Shown: positions 49,512-60,700 of the stretch, one piece after another
How positions within the stretch are numbered: the first letter of the stretch is position 1
How the letters are laid out: each line of letters begins with the position of its first letter
From: Magnaporthiopsis rhizophila
Lineage: Eukaryota > Ascomycota > Sordariomycetes > Magnaporthales > Magnaporthaceae
Reading direction: 5' to 3'
DNA length: 64,000 bases
Assembly: GCA_003049465.1 (NCBI GenBank)
Contig: PYSS01000100.1
Coordinates: 62,001-126,000 of the forward strand
Made by a program: the position numbers and the translations under genes
Notes under the pieces: generated by a model
What the model saw: the letters and a program-made list of their open reading frames with translations, nothing else
Told to the model about the DNA's origin: nothing
Database searches by the model: none

Positions 49512-52139
49512 ATGGGAGTCTCGGCAATTCAAGAACAGCATGACAGTTGGTGCTCCCACGCAGGTCTTCATTCCACCTTCCTGTTCTCAGCTAACAGCAG
49601 CACACCTCCTCACTAAAACAGTCATTGTCGACACCATCAAGAACATCACCCAAGGAGACGTGAGCCTCTACCGCCCTGCCCACTCCCGACATCCACTGCG
49701 CTCTGGCCAGGTTTCGTTCTAACAGCAGTCCGACGCTGCCCGCTCTGTAGTGGAAAGTCCTCGTTCTCGACGAATACTCAAAAAAGATCATCGACAATGT
49801 CGTCAAGGAAGATGACATTCTCGACAAGAACATCGCCAGTGCGCCTGCCCTGTTCCGACCCTCTTTACCTCTCCGATTCCGCGCCTGATACTGATCGGTT
49901 GCTCCGCCGGCCACCTCCTTCCGAAGCACAGATATCGAGTTGATCGAGGACAGGCGGGAGATGAACCCTACCATGGACGCCATCTACATATTGTCGCCGC
50001 TGCCGCACATCGTGGACTGCCTGTTGGCCGACTTCGACCGCCGGAGGTACCGACGCTCGTTCCTGGTGTGGACTGGTGTGCTGGATCCGCAACTGCGCCG
50101 TCGCCTCGACTCCTCACCTGCCGCCCGCGAGCTCAAGGCCGGGTTCGAGACGCTCTCCATCGACTTTTACCCCAGAGAGTCTCATCTGGTCACATTTAGA
50201 GACCCTTGGAGCTTCCCAATCCTATATCACCCGGCCTGCAACCATCTCGTACGCGATCACATGGTGACTTTGGCCCAGAAGGTTCGTTATGCCCACACGA
50301 CGTCAGCGCCCAATGCTCGGATTCGCTCTGGGGAGGCTAGCGGTGCATGAACGCCCACCAGAATCCAAGGGTTCGCCTGCGACTAACAGAACTCCTTGTC
50401 CTGCCTAGATAACCGGACTCTGCGTCACCCTCGGAGAGTACCCCAAAGTCCGATATTACAAGCCCAAAAACCCATTACACGAAGCAAGCGTGCTGTGCTC
50501 CCACCTGGCCCGTTTCATCCAGGAGGAGCTGGATGAGTATTCGCAGTGGAACCCCAACTTCCCCCCGCCATCCTCGCGGCCGCAGGGCGTGCTCATCGTT
50601 ACGGACCGATCCATGGATCTGATGGCGCCGCTCGTCCACGAGTTCACCTACCAGGCAATGGCCCATGACCTACTGAGCATCAGCGAAGGCGAGAAGGTCT
50701 CGTACCGCATGACCATCAACGAAGGCACGGCGAGGGCTGAGGAAAAGGACATGGAGCTGCAAGAGAAGGACACGGTCTGGGTCGACAACCGGCACCGCCA
50801 CATGAAGGACACGATAGACAAGCTCATGGGCGACTTCCAGAAGTTCCTGGATAAAAACCCGCACTTCCGGGACGAGGGCAACGGCGACGCGACCAACCTG
50901 AACGCCATCAAGGACATGCTGGCGGGCCTCCCTCAGTTCCAGGAGATGAAGGAGGCCTACTCGCTCCACCTTACCATGGCGCAGGAGTGTATGAACGTGT
51001 TCCAGAAACACAAGCTCCCCGACATCGCGTCGGTGGAGCAGACTCTGGCCACGGGGCTGGATGAGGATTTTAGGAAACCAAAGAACGTTCTGGACCAGGT
51101 CGTGCGCCTGCTCGACGACGAGGCCGTCCCGCACTCGGACAGGCTGCGGCTCATCATGGCCTACCTGATATACCGAGACGGCGTCATCCCCGAAGACGTC
51201 ACGAGGCTGCTGAACCACGCGTCTGTGCCGTTGCAGAACGGCGAGGTGATCAGCAACCTGGAGCTGGTCGGCGCCAGGACGACCCACGGCCTCAAGGACG
51301 TGAGACCGGCACCTCCGCCGCTCTTCCCGCTCGACGTCAAAGCCCTCAACACACAGAACGAGGAGTACGCGCTGTCGCGCTTCGAGCCCAACGTGAAGCA
51401 CATGCTGGACCACGTGTGCAAGGGAACGCTGGACCAGACCTCGTTTCCCTACGTCAAGCCGCCGCTGGACCCCAACGAGGACGCGGCCCTCGGCCAGGGA
51501 TCTCTGAGAGCGGCCAAGCCCAGCTGGGCGGGAGGCTCACGCCGGACGAACGAGAACCGACAGCGCATCCTCGTTTTCATGGCCGGGGGCGCGACGTACT
51601 CGGAGGCGCGCGCGTGCTACGAGGCTTCGGCCCAGCACTCGCGCGACGTCTTCCTGGCGACCAGCCACATGGTTTCGCCTGCGCTGTTTGTGCGCCAAGT
51701 TGGCGACCTGTCCGTCGACAAGCGTAGGCTCGATCTTCCCCAGGAGCGACCCCGGCCCAAGGCGCCGGCACACCTGTTTGAGCGCGAGCGCCCGCCGCCG
51801 CCTCCCATGGCGCAGCCGCGACCACCACCACCCCCGGGGGCCATCCAAGGTATACCACACAAAGGCCCAGGAGGACCGCGAATGGGTGGTGGTCCCCCTC
51901 GCCCGCCTCCCCCGGGGGCTGGTCCTGGAATGCAAGGCGGACCGCGACCGCCCACAAACGCCATGGGCCAGATGAGTCTTGATGGTGGTGGCGGACCTGC
52001 GAGCAACGGGGGCGAGGACTGGCCGGCGTCGGCGCCCAGCCCCAGCCCCAGCCCTGCTCCGTCGACGGGGAAGCCGGAGAAGGAGAAGAAGAAGCGGAAC
52101 ATTTTTGGAATCAAGAAGTCGTCCAAGAGCCACGGCTGA
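49512..52139 (+). CDS. SEC1: Sec1/Munc18 protein Sec1, plasma-membrane SNARE regulator
   Basis: SM proteins clasp SNARE bundles; Sec1 promotes fusion of exocytic vesicles, acting after the exocyst (SEC5 is also in this window). Exons 49512-49545, 49622-49659, 49751-49838, 49932-50281 and 50409-52139 give 746 residues. Splicing yields MGVSAIQEQHDIIVDTIKNI then TQGDWKVLVLDEYSKKIIDN and KEDDILDKNIANIELIEDRR, the classic SM domain 1. Later blocks are AIYILSPLPHIVDCLLADF and the highly conserved GVLIVTDRSMDLMAPLVHEF. A disordered Pro/Gly-rich tail (about residues 608-746) ending in Lys-rich KPEKEKKKRNIFGIKKS is typical of filamentous-fungal Sec1. Intron 1 has the unusual donor GTTGGT and is needed to give QEQHDIIVDTIKN. 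Two of the exons are only 34 and 38 bases. Confidence 0.94.
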
Positions 52140-52721
52140 GGATTAAGAGGATTTATCCGACGCGGGGAGCCTGTCTGACTGGCGCTTGGTAGCTGGCAGG
52201 GGGTTCCTCAATCTTTGTCATTGGATAGCATCTCGATCATTTTTTTTTTTTTTTGTGAACCTCCCTCCCACCTCTTAGATCACATATCCTGCTCTTCTTT
52301 TTCTTTGGGATATGGCATGAGCATGGCGTTGGACGGTCTTGTATGTATTTTCCCGATGGACATGAATCCCAGTCGAATCCAAGGGTCGTTCACAGGTGTG
52401 TGTGCCGGGGCTCGACGGTTTTACTGCTCTTTATGCCAATCGTACAAGGTCCGGTGACTTTTTCTTACCGTTCATCTTGCATATGAAGTCTACGAGGAGA
52501 ACCCGGCCGTCCATGAGCCGGAAAACGAAGAGCAAATAGAGTGAGCCAGTAAGCGTACGCAAATCGGGCCCGACGTTGTCTATCTGTTTTGTATTTGGTA
52601 CACAAGGGTAGCCGAGAGTGGCCACTCACTCCAACCCAAGCCGCCGTCCATCGCCCTCGATGGAGCAGCATCCGCGCGGCCGCGGAAACGCCAGTCAAAA
52701 AAGAATAATAAGAAACAGAAA
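52140..52721. other. Convergent spacer between SEC1 and TIF35
   Basis: 0.58 kb holding two 3' UTRs, with a T15 run at 52240-52254. No gene seen. Confidence 0.6.
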
Positions 52722-52945
52722 TCAGGTAGCCTTCTTGGCAAACTCGACCCTGAGAATGAGATGCTTGAAACCCCAGCCGTCCATCTTGTTGCACGCCTTG
52801 ACGGCGTCGTCCCTGTCTGCGAAGCTGATGAAGGCGAAGCCCTTGGCCAGGCCCGTGTCGCGGTCCTTTGCCAAGAAGACGCGGGTGACGCGGCCGAAGC
52901 GCTCGAACATGTCGCGCAGCTCCTGCTCCTCTGCCATCTCCGAGA

Positions 52946-52994
<49 letters not shown>

Positions 52995-52996
52995 CN

Positions 52997-53033
<37 letters not shown>

Positions 53034-53903
53034 GTTGTGTCAGCAAGCGTCCTGTCTGTCGTCTGCAGAAAGAATAAGAAGAAGTAGAGCAAAACTAACA
53101 TTGGTAACGCGAAGGGTCGCAAGGTCGTCCCTCTCGCCATACTTGCCGCCGGCGCCACCGCCCATCTTCTCGCCCTCCTTGCCGCCGTTGCGCAGCGCGG
53201 GCGGGACGTACGAGCCCTTCTTGCCGGCGCCGGCGCCGCCCCCGCCGCCGCCGCCCATGAGGTCGTCACCGAGCCCGAGATCCGCACCGGGGCCGGGTCC
53301 GCCGGGGCCGCCGGCGGCACCGCCGGGGCCGGCGCTCGCCTCGCCGACGGGGGCCATGGTGTCCTTGTAAGGGCAGCGGGCGGTGAAGTGCTCGCCGTTG
53401 CAGATGCGGCACTTGACCTTCTTGTCCTTGAGCTTGTCCTTCATGGCGTTTGCGTTTGGGTCCTTGGACTCGTCCTTTGCCTCCTTGCGCCAGTTGGACG
53501 ACGGCCGGAAGATGATGTTCTCTCCCACCGACGTCGTGTCGGCTGCGGGCCCCGCGGCGTCCTTGGCCGAGAGGCCGAACTTGCCCCAGGTCTTGCGGTC
53601 GGCCACGCGAGGGCTGACGACCTCGCGGTGCGTCGTCAGCCGCACCCGCCGCGTCGTCTTGACCTTTTGGTTCAGGTCGTTGTAGCGCCAGCTGATGATG
53701 GTCTTGGTGCCGTCCTTGTTCACGATCGTCTGCGGGTCCGGCAGCCTGTCCGTCGTCGGCGTGCCCTCGTCCACGTCGTCGTCGTCGGCCCAAGCCAGAG
53801 GCCTAGAAGAGGCAGGCGTCAGTTCTTTTGTCGTTCGCTCCATCATCACAGCAAAAGCACGACGAGCAACCTACTTTGATGGCTTTGCCACGGCTGATGC
53901 CAT
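52722..53903 (-). CDS. TIF35: Translation initiation factor eIF3 subunit g
   Basis: eIF3g joins eIF3b/eIF3i near the mRNA entry channel of the 40S subunit and aids scanning and reinitiation. Exons 53903-53875, 53802-53100 and 52946-52722 give 318 residues. Exon 1 gives MASAVAKPSKPLAWADDDD, which replaces the false start MMMERTTKEL of the unspliced frame. It is followed by the eIF3g N-terminal domain (RYNDLNQKVKTTRRVRLTT, KTWGKFGLSAKD), a zinc knuckle (CRICNGEHFTARC, about 139-152), a Gly/Pro linker (about 165-205), a YVPPALR motif, and the C-terminal RRM (TLRVTNVSEMAEEQELRDMF, FLAKDRDTGLAKGFAFISF). Intron 2 (52947-53099) splits the RRM and contains two long poly(A) runs with an N on the sense strand; the acceptor AG follows 45 A directly. 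The coding sequence itself is intact. Confidence 0.94.
52948..53032. repeat. Poly(T) tract interrupted by AGCN, inside TIF35 intron 2
   Basis: 45 T (52948-52992), then agcn with an undetermined base at 52996, then 36 T (52997-53032). On the TIF35 sense strand this is poly(A) reaching the splice acceptor. The T at 52948 is also part of the acceptor AG. Confidence 0.95.
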
Positions 53904-54979
53904 GTTTGCGAGTTTTGTGAAATTACCGCCGGCACCAGCGCAAACTTGGGTCTGGCGGCGGATGCTGCGAATCGGTTCGTCGAGGTCCGGCAGATTCCAA
54001 GGCCACCTCGTTTATGTCCGTGTTTGGCTCCTTCGGTTGTCGTCGTCGGCGCGATCACAAAGATTTCCCTTTCTTCTGAATGAGCGGGGTGGTTTTTTGG
54101 GGTCCCACCATGAATTTCAGCATTTTGTCAGAAAACAAGGTGTGGCGTCGACTCACCCAGAATTGTGGCGAAAGCACATGTTTTTTTGGGTACCCCCTCC
54201 GCACTGACTAACACCAGCTCAGCAACGACATCACGCAATATGTTGTGTGGGAGTTCAATAGAAGGTACCAGACAAATATAGACGCTATATCACCACGGGA
54301 GATGCGCATAGTAAGGACCAAACGGCTGGTAGATGAAAGATAGGTGGGCAGCCCCCATAGCAAATGACAGCTAACTAGATAGTAGTACAGACTGCTTTTT
54401 TTGCAACCAAGACAAAACAAAAAAACCGAAGCCAAGAAGTAAACGAAAATAAAAAGAACAAAACGGAAGCCATGTACAGCGTCGTCGTGGCGCAATTCAC
54501 GTCAAAATCATCAAAGATCCCTAATACCATCGTTCAATCCCAATCTTCCGTCGCCCGGTTTTGTCGCCTCCCCCAACAGTCCAAAGCGGGTGGGCTCTGC
54601 AGCGTAAATTTTCTACCATGGTCTTGAAAACGCCCGCTGCCAAATCAAGCTCAAGGACAAAGGAGAGTGGAAGGATATATCCAACGTGGAAAAAAATGAA
54701 GAATACAAGTGCAGTATGTCATAAAGAGTGTTGCCGAAAGCGTCCAGCAGAAGAACATGGAATCGAAGAATAGAAAGGAGTAAAAAGGAAAGCAAGTGTG
54801 GACGCCCTGAGATTATTCAAGGTGCGCCTGTGGGTATAAGGGGGAAGCATGACGAAAAATACACAAAAGAGAGTTGTCATGGTACAAAATCATACAGGGT
54901 GAGGTATTGGGTCATGAATAGTAAATGAAGGTCTATAAAATCAAAGAGAGTGAGAGAGAGAAGAGTCCATCAAGGCAGT
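53904..54979. other. Spacer between TIF35 and the PH-domain gene
   Basis: 1.1 kb: TIF35 promoter and PH-gene 3' UTR. The part at 54.6-54.96 kb is A/G-rich. No gene recognised. Confidence 0.55.
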
Positions 54980-57769
54980 TTAGGTCTTGATGGTCTGCGG
55001 TCGCGTTTGCCTGACAGCCGAGCCGCGGTGTACGGAAGGAATAGGCGGCAGCGCGCACGTCGGTGGAGGCATCGGCGGGGGACCGTCTACCAACTGCGGC
55101 ATGCTGTGCCTGTTAAGCAGCGTCTTGGTGGCGTCCAGAGGGGCCCGCAGGTGTTGCGTCGACGTCGAGGCACGAGGTACCGCCGCCACCACGGTGTGCT
55201 CCAATGGTGGCTCCTCCTTCTGGGGCGGCAGTGGCGGCGAGTCCTTGGGCGGAGGGTGCGGGGCGGTCCTCCAGTCTACCGCATCAACATTTGTCGAGAC
55301 AAGAGAACTGCTGCTGGACTGCATAGTGCTCGCAGACCTCGACAGGTCCATGCGCCGCGTGGACCGTGACTGATCCCACACGTCACCACCCGATACGACA
55401 CGTGATGCCCGCAGCCTCGGCCTGTCTCCTGGCCCAGCTGCCGGCGTATCTAGCGTCTTGGTGGCGAGGGCGACGTGTTGCAGCGCCTGCGGCTTCCGTG
55501 ACTCCGCGGCAGCAGGCCCCCGTTGCGGGAGGGAAATGTCTGATGACCTTGCTCGCAAGCCTTGCGTGCTCACGCTTCTTCGGGGAGCATCGGCAAGCTT
55601 CAGCGTCATCGGCTGAACGCTGGCACGTCGGCTGCTCAAGCCTCCCTTCGCGGGCATTGCTGGCGCGATTCGTGCTTCAGCAGCTTGTTGGCCACACCCT
55701 TCGGCCATGTGGGGGGTGAGTGGATATTTCCGGTTGTGAACCCGCCCGGCCTCGTCAAACCGGCTCCTAAGTCCTTGGTAGCTGAATCGGGGCGATATTG
55801 GTGATGGCTGGTCGGCCACAATCGAAAGAGGCCTCGAGAACGCGCCGAGAGACGGGGGAGGAGGCCTCCTAGGGAAAGGTCTCGGTGGCGGGGCCAGTGC
55901 CGTCTTGGGCGGAGGCACCGGGGCCTCGTCTGCAGGGCCAGGGATCTTCGTTGTCGAGACGCGCTTGCTGCCCAAATTTGGAATGCTAAAGTTGGGCGTG
56001 CTGAGCGGCCAAGACTCGTTCGCGTGGACAGCATCAGGCTGACAGTCGGATAGCGGACGAGGTGACCTGGAGGCGGTCGTAAAGCCGCTCATGCGGCTCA
56101 TCGTACGCATAGACATCCTCCGGTCCAAAATAGACTTCACAGTTGGTCTGAGCTGCGCGTCAGGAGCGAACACCTCCGGGTGAGGGTTGCAAGGACCGTC
56201 GTCGAGATGGCTCGAGAAGCTTTCACGGGTTGGAGAGCAGGACGATGACGACGACGAACATTCCGACGTCACAACGGTCCGTTGGCTCGACGAGACATAA
56301 GAAAGGCGATAAGACCCCTCTCTGAGGTAGTCGAGCTGCTGGCCATCGTGCGAGGCGAGACTGTTGGTGGTGGACACGTCGTCGAACGACTGGTCGTGTG
56401 CGTCGTCCAGCTCGGGTGAGTCGAGCAGGATGTCAGGCATCTCAGGGGTTGCGGGAGTGACAGGTGTGGTGGATATGGTGGCGGGAGGCTCATGGCCCCA
56501 CGCGAGCTGCTCAGGCGCGACGACGCGGGAGAAGCGCTCCGGGTCTCGGATGACCAGGGTTCGCTGGCTGGGCTGCCCACGCAGCTGCAGCACATTATCG
56601 TCAGCCTTGGGCTTGCCCGTCTCCGACAGCTTCTTTTTGCCGCCCAGGTGCTCGATCTCGCGGCGGAGCGTTGCTATCCACTGATCCATGTCCTCGGCGC
56701 TCTTGAAAACCATCAAAAAGGCAGAGGCGTTCCTCTTCTCGGGGCCACGGAAAGGCAGGCGTGAAAGCAGAGACCTGGAGTCAGCAGTCGAGGTCCCGTC
56801 TGGCTCCATGGCCGCCGACACCTGCACCACCCAGTGCCTGCCCGGGATGAGATCGCTGGCAAAGGCGGCAGAGTCCTTGCTCAACTGCAGAATCTTTTCA
56901 GGGAGCCGGTCGAACGAGCCCTCGCCGGCATACTGCAGGAGATAGCCTGAGGTGACCAAGACGTAGATCTTGGTGGTCCAGTCCGACCTGAGCGCTGCCA
57001 CGCTTGACGTATTGCGCCGGTGCTTCCGCTTTGCCTTGTCACTCGCCATGTCCGACAAGGCGTCGGCCTCAGCCACGGGCGGTGGTGCCTGGCCGGCGCG
57101 GCTACCATTCAGGCGCAGAATGGTCTCCGCAGAGACAGCACATGCAGGCAGTTCAATGTGTCGAATGGCCTGAGGGTAGGCCTGGAAGAGCGGCGGAGGA
57201 TCCCAGGTGGCCAAGGAGCCGCGACCTGGCTTCGCCGCCGGCGTGCTGGAGCCTTTGGACTTGGCACTGGCGATGCCCCTAGCCGACTTGGGGGCGGGAG
57301 CGGGCGACGAGCCTGACGCATCCGACGGCGGGGTTTGTTGCCGTTGCTGGCGTTGTTGTGGCTGTTGTTGGTGGTGGTAGTGATGGTGGTGGGAGGAGTC
57401 GGATCGGGTCCAGTGGCTGATCTCAGCCAGAGAGGCGCGGATACCTGCAGACCTAGGTAGCGACAGGTCCCGCAGCGATGAAGAGGTTAGATTGGTTAGC
57501 GGTGGTGATGTTGCTGTTGTTGCTATCGATGTGGTGGAGGCGGCGGCGGCGGAGCTCGCCAGGTCGAGGGAGCTCTTCTGCCTCCCAAAGATGTTGATGA
57601 GGCCGAGCCTCGACTCCCGACGGCGCATTCTGGTCGACTCTGCCCTCAGCGGGACTCGATTGTCGTGTTCGCGGGCGAGGTCGAGCTCGGGTGGGCGTTG
57701 TCTCCGGGAATGGAGGGAACCGTTTTGAAGAGGGACAAGGGCGGGAGCGTCGAGACTGGGTTCAGCCAT
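54980..57769 (-). CDS. PH-domain protein with long disordered tails, function unknown
   Basis: Single exon, 929 residues. The N-terminal ~200 residues are low complexity, with a His/Gln stretch (HHHHYHHQQQ, about residues 125-145) after a basic block (RMRRRESRLGLINIFGRQKSS). A conserved segment (LFQAYPQAIRHIELPACAVSAE) leads into a pleckstrin-homology-type domain (about 255-375): SDWTTKIYVLVTSGYLLQYAG, HWVVQVSA, and the C-terminal helix SAFLMVFKSAEDMDQWIATLRREIEHL with the invariant Trp. The remaining 550 residues are Ser/Pro-rich with several polyproline stretches (PPPKTALAPPPRPFPRRPPPP) that could bind SH3 domains. This layout suggests a membrane- or cortex-associated adaptor, which is inference. 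Homologues in ascomycetes are usually left as hypothetical PH-domain proteins. Start at 57769 is the first ATG of a long open frame. Confidence 0.8.
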   Translation of the reverse strand: MAEPSLDAPALVPLQNGSLHSRRQRPPELDLAREHDNRVPLRAESTRMRRRESRLGLINIFGRQKSSLDLASSAAAASTTSIATTATSPPLTNLTSSSLRDLSLPRSAGIRASLAEISHWTRSDSSHHHHYHHQQQPQQRQQRQQTPPSDASGSSPAPAPKSARGIASAKSKGSSTPAAKPGRGSLATWDPPPLFQAYPQAIRHIELPACAVSAETILRLNGSRAGQAPPPVAEADALSDMASDKAKRKHRRNTSSVAALRSDWTTKIYVLVTSGYLLQYAGEGSFDRLPEKILQLSKDSAAFASDLIPGRHWVVQVSAAMEPDGTSTADSRSLLSRLPFRGPEKRNASAFLMVFKSAEDMDQWIATLRREIEHLGGKKKLSETGKPKADDNVLQLRGQPSQRTLVIRDPERFSRVVAPEQLAWGHEPPATISTTPVTPATPEMPDILLDSPELDDAHDQSFDDVSTTNSLASHDGQQLDYLREGSYRLSYVSSSQRTVVTSECSSSSSSCSPTRESFSSHLDDGPCNPHPEVFAPDAQLRPTVKSILDRRMSMRTMSRMSGFTTASRSPRPLSDCQPDAVHANESWPLSTPNFSIPNLGSKRVSTTKIPGPADEAPVPPPKTALAPPPRPFPRRPPPPSLGAFSRPLSIVADQPSPISPRFSYQGLRSRFDEAGRVHNRKYPLTPHMAEGCGQQAAEARIAPAMPAKGGLSSRRASVQPMTLKLADAPRRSVSTQGLRARSSDISLPQRGPAAAESRKPQALQHVALATKTLDTPAAGPGDRPRLRASRVVSGGDVWDQSRSTRRMDLSRSASTMQSSSSSLVSTNVDAVDWRTAPHPPPKDSPPLPPQKEEPPLEHTVVAAVPRASTSTQHLRAPLDATKTLLNRHSMPQLVDGPPPMPPPTCALPPIPSVHRGSAVRQTRPQTIKT

Positions 57770-60700
57770 GTTTTAAGATGCACGCGGGCGGGTGAGGGAT
57801 GGTCCTGCTTGGCCCTGGCGCAGCGCGTCACACCAGGAGGAGTATGGACAAAAAGCGCCAGCAGGGGTAGGTTTGGGCCAGGAATTTGGGGCGAGTTGGG
57901 GGGGCACCAAAAGCATGCGTAAAAACGTGGCCTGGGGGGATCAACGTCCCCATCCGTCGGCCGATTCAGGTGCGATCTTGTGTTTGCAGAGCGCGCGGAC
58001 TGCCGAGTGGGAGTGGGTGCGAAGCTCCGGCCGAGCTGGCGGGGGTATGGAGGGCAAGGATGATGATGATAACGATGCTTTCTGGCGCAGGATGGAACCG
58101 AGGACGAAGGGCAGCAGTGTCGTGACGGTCCCTTCCCGCCGGTTTGTGCACAAGCGCGGCACGGGCTGTGTGCTCGACCACAGGATCCAGATCCGATTCC
58201 GAAGCCCTCACCCTCCAGAGGCGTGTAGAATGCCAAAGCGACGGTTGGGAGTGATCAGGACGGCGTGTCCTGTGTGTCTTGCGTCTTGTGCCCGTTGGGC
58301 CAGTTTGTGCCGCCGGCCCTTGAAAGCACTCAATGAGACGAAACAAAAATGGGAGCGAGCGGCAGAGGCGCCGTGCCAGGGCGAGGAGGCGCGAGTAAAG
58401 TCACACACACCACACCACACCTCCTCTTCGCATTCCAGGTCGCAGACAAGATCCCACCCTACCGTGATAGGGTATGATTGCGTTGTTGGAGCGAAAGAAT
58501 GAGAGCAGACAACGCGGGGGCCGCCGGCAGGGGTGAGTGGTGCCAGGAACGCTCCGAATTCAGCAGATGGTTACCACCCGGGAGATGGTGGTCGCAGAGA
58601 AACCTTTTTGACTCCGAGGCAGTGGAAAGGGGCGGGAAATAAGGCCGAGGATGCAAAAAGAAGCAATCGCAAGGACGCGCGCGCGGAGAGGGCAGGAGCA
58701 ACCTCGGCGGCTGGGTGATATAGGTGTAGGGACGAGAGCTTCAGCACGCCACGCCTACCTCCATTCTCTCGATCGTTCTTATTCATTCCGTTTATTTACT
58801 GGTTTATTTACTTTTATTATTGTTCTCCCCTGGTCATTAGCTGACGGCTGCTGTAGGCTGTAGCGTCGCACAGCATGGGCTGGCCGAGGCGCCCAACGGT
58901 GGTCGAGTCTCTGGCGCTATGTCCTCTTTTGTGCCCGTCACATTTGATCGCCATAATAGTAACAATGCAACCAAAATCACGACGTGCATGTCCAGTCCCA
59001 ACCGAAATGCCTGGTCCAAACAAACACAGCCAAAGATGGGGCTCGGAGACGTCAGTCTCCTGTTTTGGGCCAATCCAGTCCCATCCAGCCCTTCCGACCG
59101 CCTGCAGAGCAACCGAAACAGAGGAGAGGGGTCCCGCCCAAAAACCTGGACCAATCCAGAATGGGGGGCGTGAATGGGGCCATCATCTGGGGAGCGCAGG
59201 GGGTGTCACGGTGCCTGCAGCGTCTGTGCTTGTGCATATATGAAGGGAGTTTTATTTCTTTTATTTCTTCTCCTGTTTTTTTCTTCAGCTCCCTAATCTT
59301 CGGTCCTTGCTTTTTTTTTTTGTTTTTTTTTTTTTTTCCTGCGCTGCCAGCAACTGCCTGTTTCCGTGGAAGCCGGTCGAGGTGGATCGAGTGCAGGTCA
59401 GAAAGCGCCCGACTTTTCCAGGTGGGGTACCTCTTATGATGGATCCAACCCAGGCATGTGCAGTCCTTGCACAGAGTGCACAGTTGGGGTGTGCGCTACA
59501 CATGGAGATTCTCTGTGAGTTGCAGCAAACCAGACGACCTCGGCTGACAAAAAGGCGGAAATAAACGCGAAGCAAAAAATTTACATGGGCTGTCGCATCG
59601 TGACCCCTGTCCGTTCATCACTTGATCCATCATCATAACACAGTGACACAACATTGATCGCTCCAGGGGCCTCCCCCTCGCCCCCTGCCGAAGACTTGGG
59701 CAGGCCTCCACCCCAGCCACGACAGGGAAGTCGCCGAGAACAGTCCGTCATCGTCCTCGCCGAGCCGAAGAAGGCTGGCACGCTGGCGATAGGCATCACC
59801 TAGCGAGGCTCGTTAGATTCTTTGGTGCTTTTAATAGAACAATCAACAAATAGTACATACCAACTAGCGCATTCCCCTGGAACTAACACCCGCCCCTTTT
59901 TCTTGGTAGAAAAGCGAATGAGCGCCCTCAATCACCGCCAGCCACCAGAGCTTTCTGTTCTTCCAAAAGTTCCGCGCCAAATGGCCAACTTTCTTCCCGG
60001 TCTTGTTTTTTTTTTTTTTTTTTTTTTTCTCTCTCTCTCCTGTTCTCCCTCTAGGTACCTACCCCGCTGTGACTCGATACGATTTCTTTGCTTCTTTTGG
60101 TAGCAGCATGTTACTGCAACAGTTGGAACCGCAGATCACAGGCACCGCCACCAACTCCGTAATCCGCCACAAGCCCGATGGATGGGATGGAACAGAGTCA
60201 CAGCCTCCACCCGCATGGTCCCTTGAAAGCGGCGGGAATGCGGCAATGGGGTTGTTGGTTATCATTCCATTCACTTTCACATGCCTGTCCGTCATAAGCA
60301 TGGCGGCATACGAGCTGGACGGACGACCGCGTGCGCCTTTTGCGGTAATTCAGCGGTCGACGCCCAAAAAGCCCACTAGCTAGTGTTCAGGGGGATTCCT
60401 TGTGATTTCTTTTTACAGGGGAGGACCGTGGCCTGACCAAGGCTAGAATAGGCAATGGAGGAAGGCCTGGCCTTCGAGGCTAGCCAGGGCACAAACCCCA
60501 GGAGAGCACTCGCGGGGAATAAAGCCGGACCTAAGCGGAAACGACAAAGACACATCCCAGGTTTTGGGTCGAAGGCGCTCAGATGTTCCCTCTTCTCGCC
60601 CTCTGGGGTCCAAGTCCACCACCATGCATGGACCAGATGAGAAGATGCATCCCTCTGCAGCATCCCTGAACCTGCAGATGCTTTTGATTTGGACGAGAAC

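Noticed and set aside
53803..53849. TIF35 start at MMMERTTKEL
   Set aside because: It lies in intron 1; the upstream exon MASAVAKPSK joins in phase and fits the family N-terminus.
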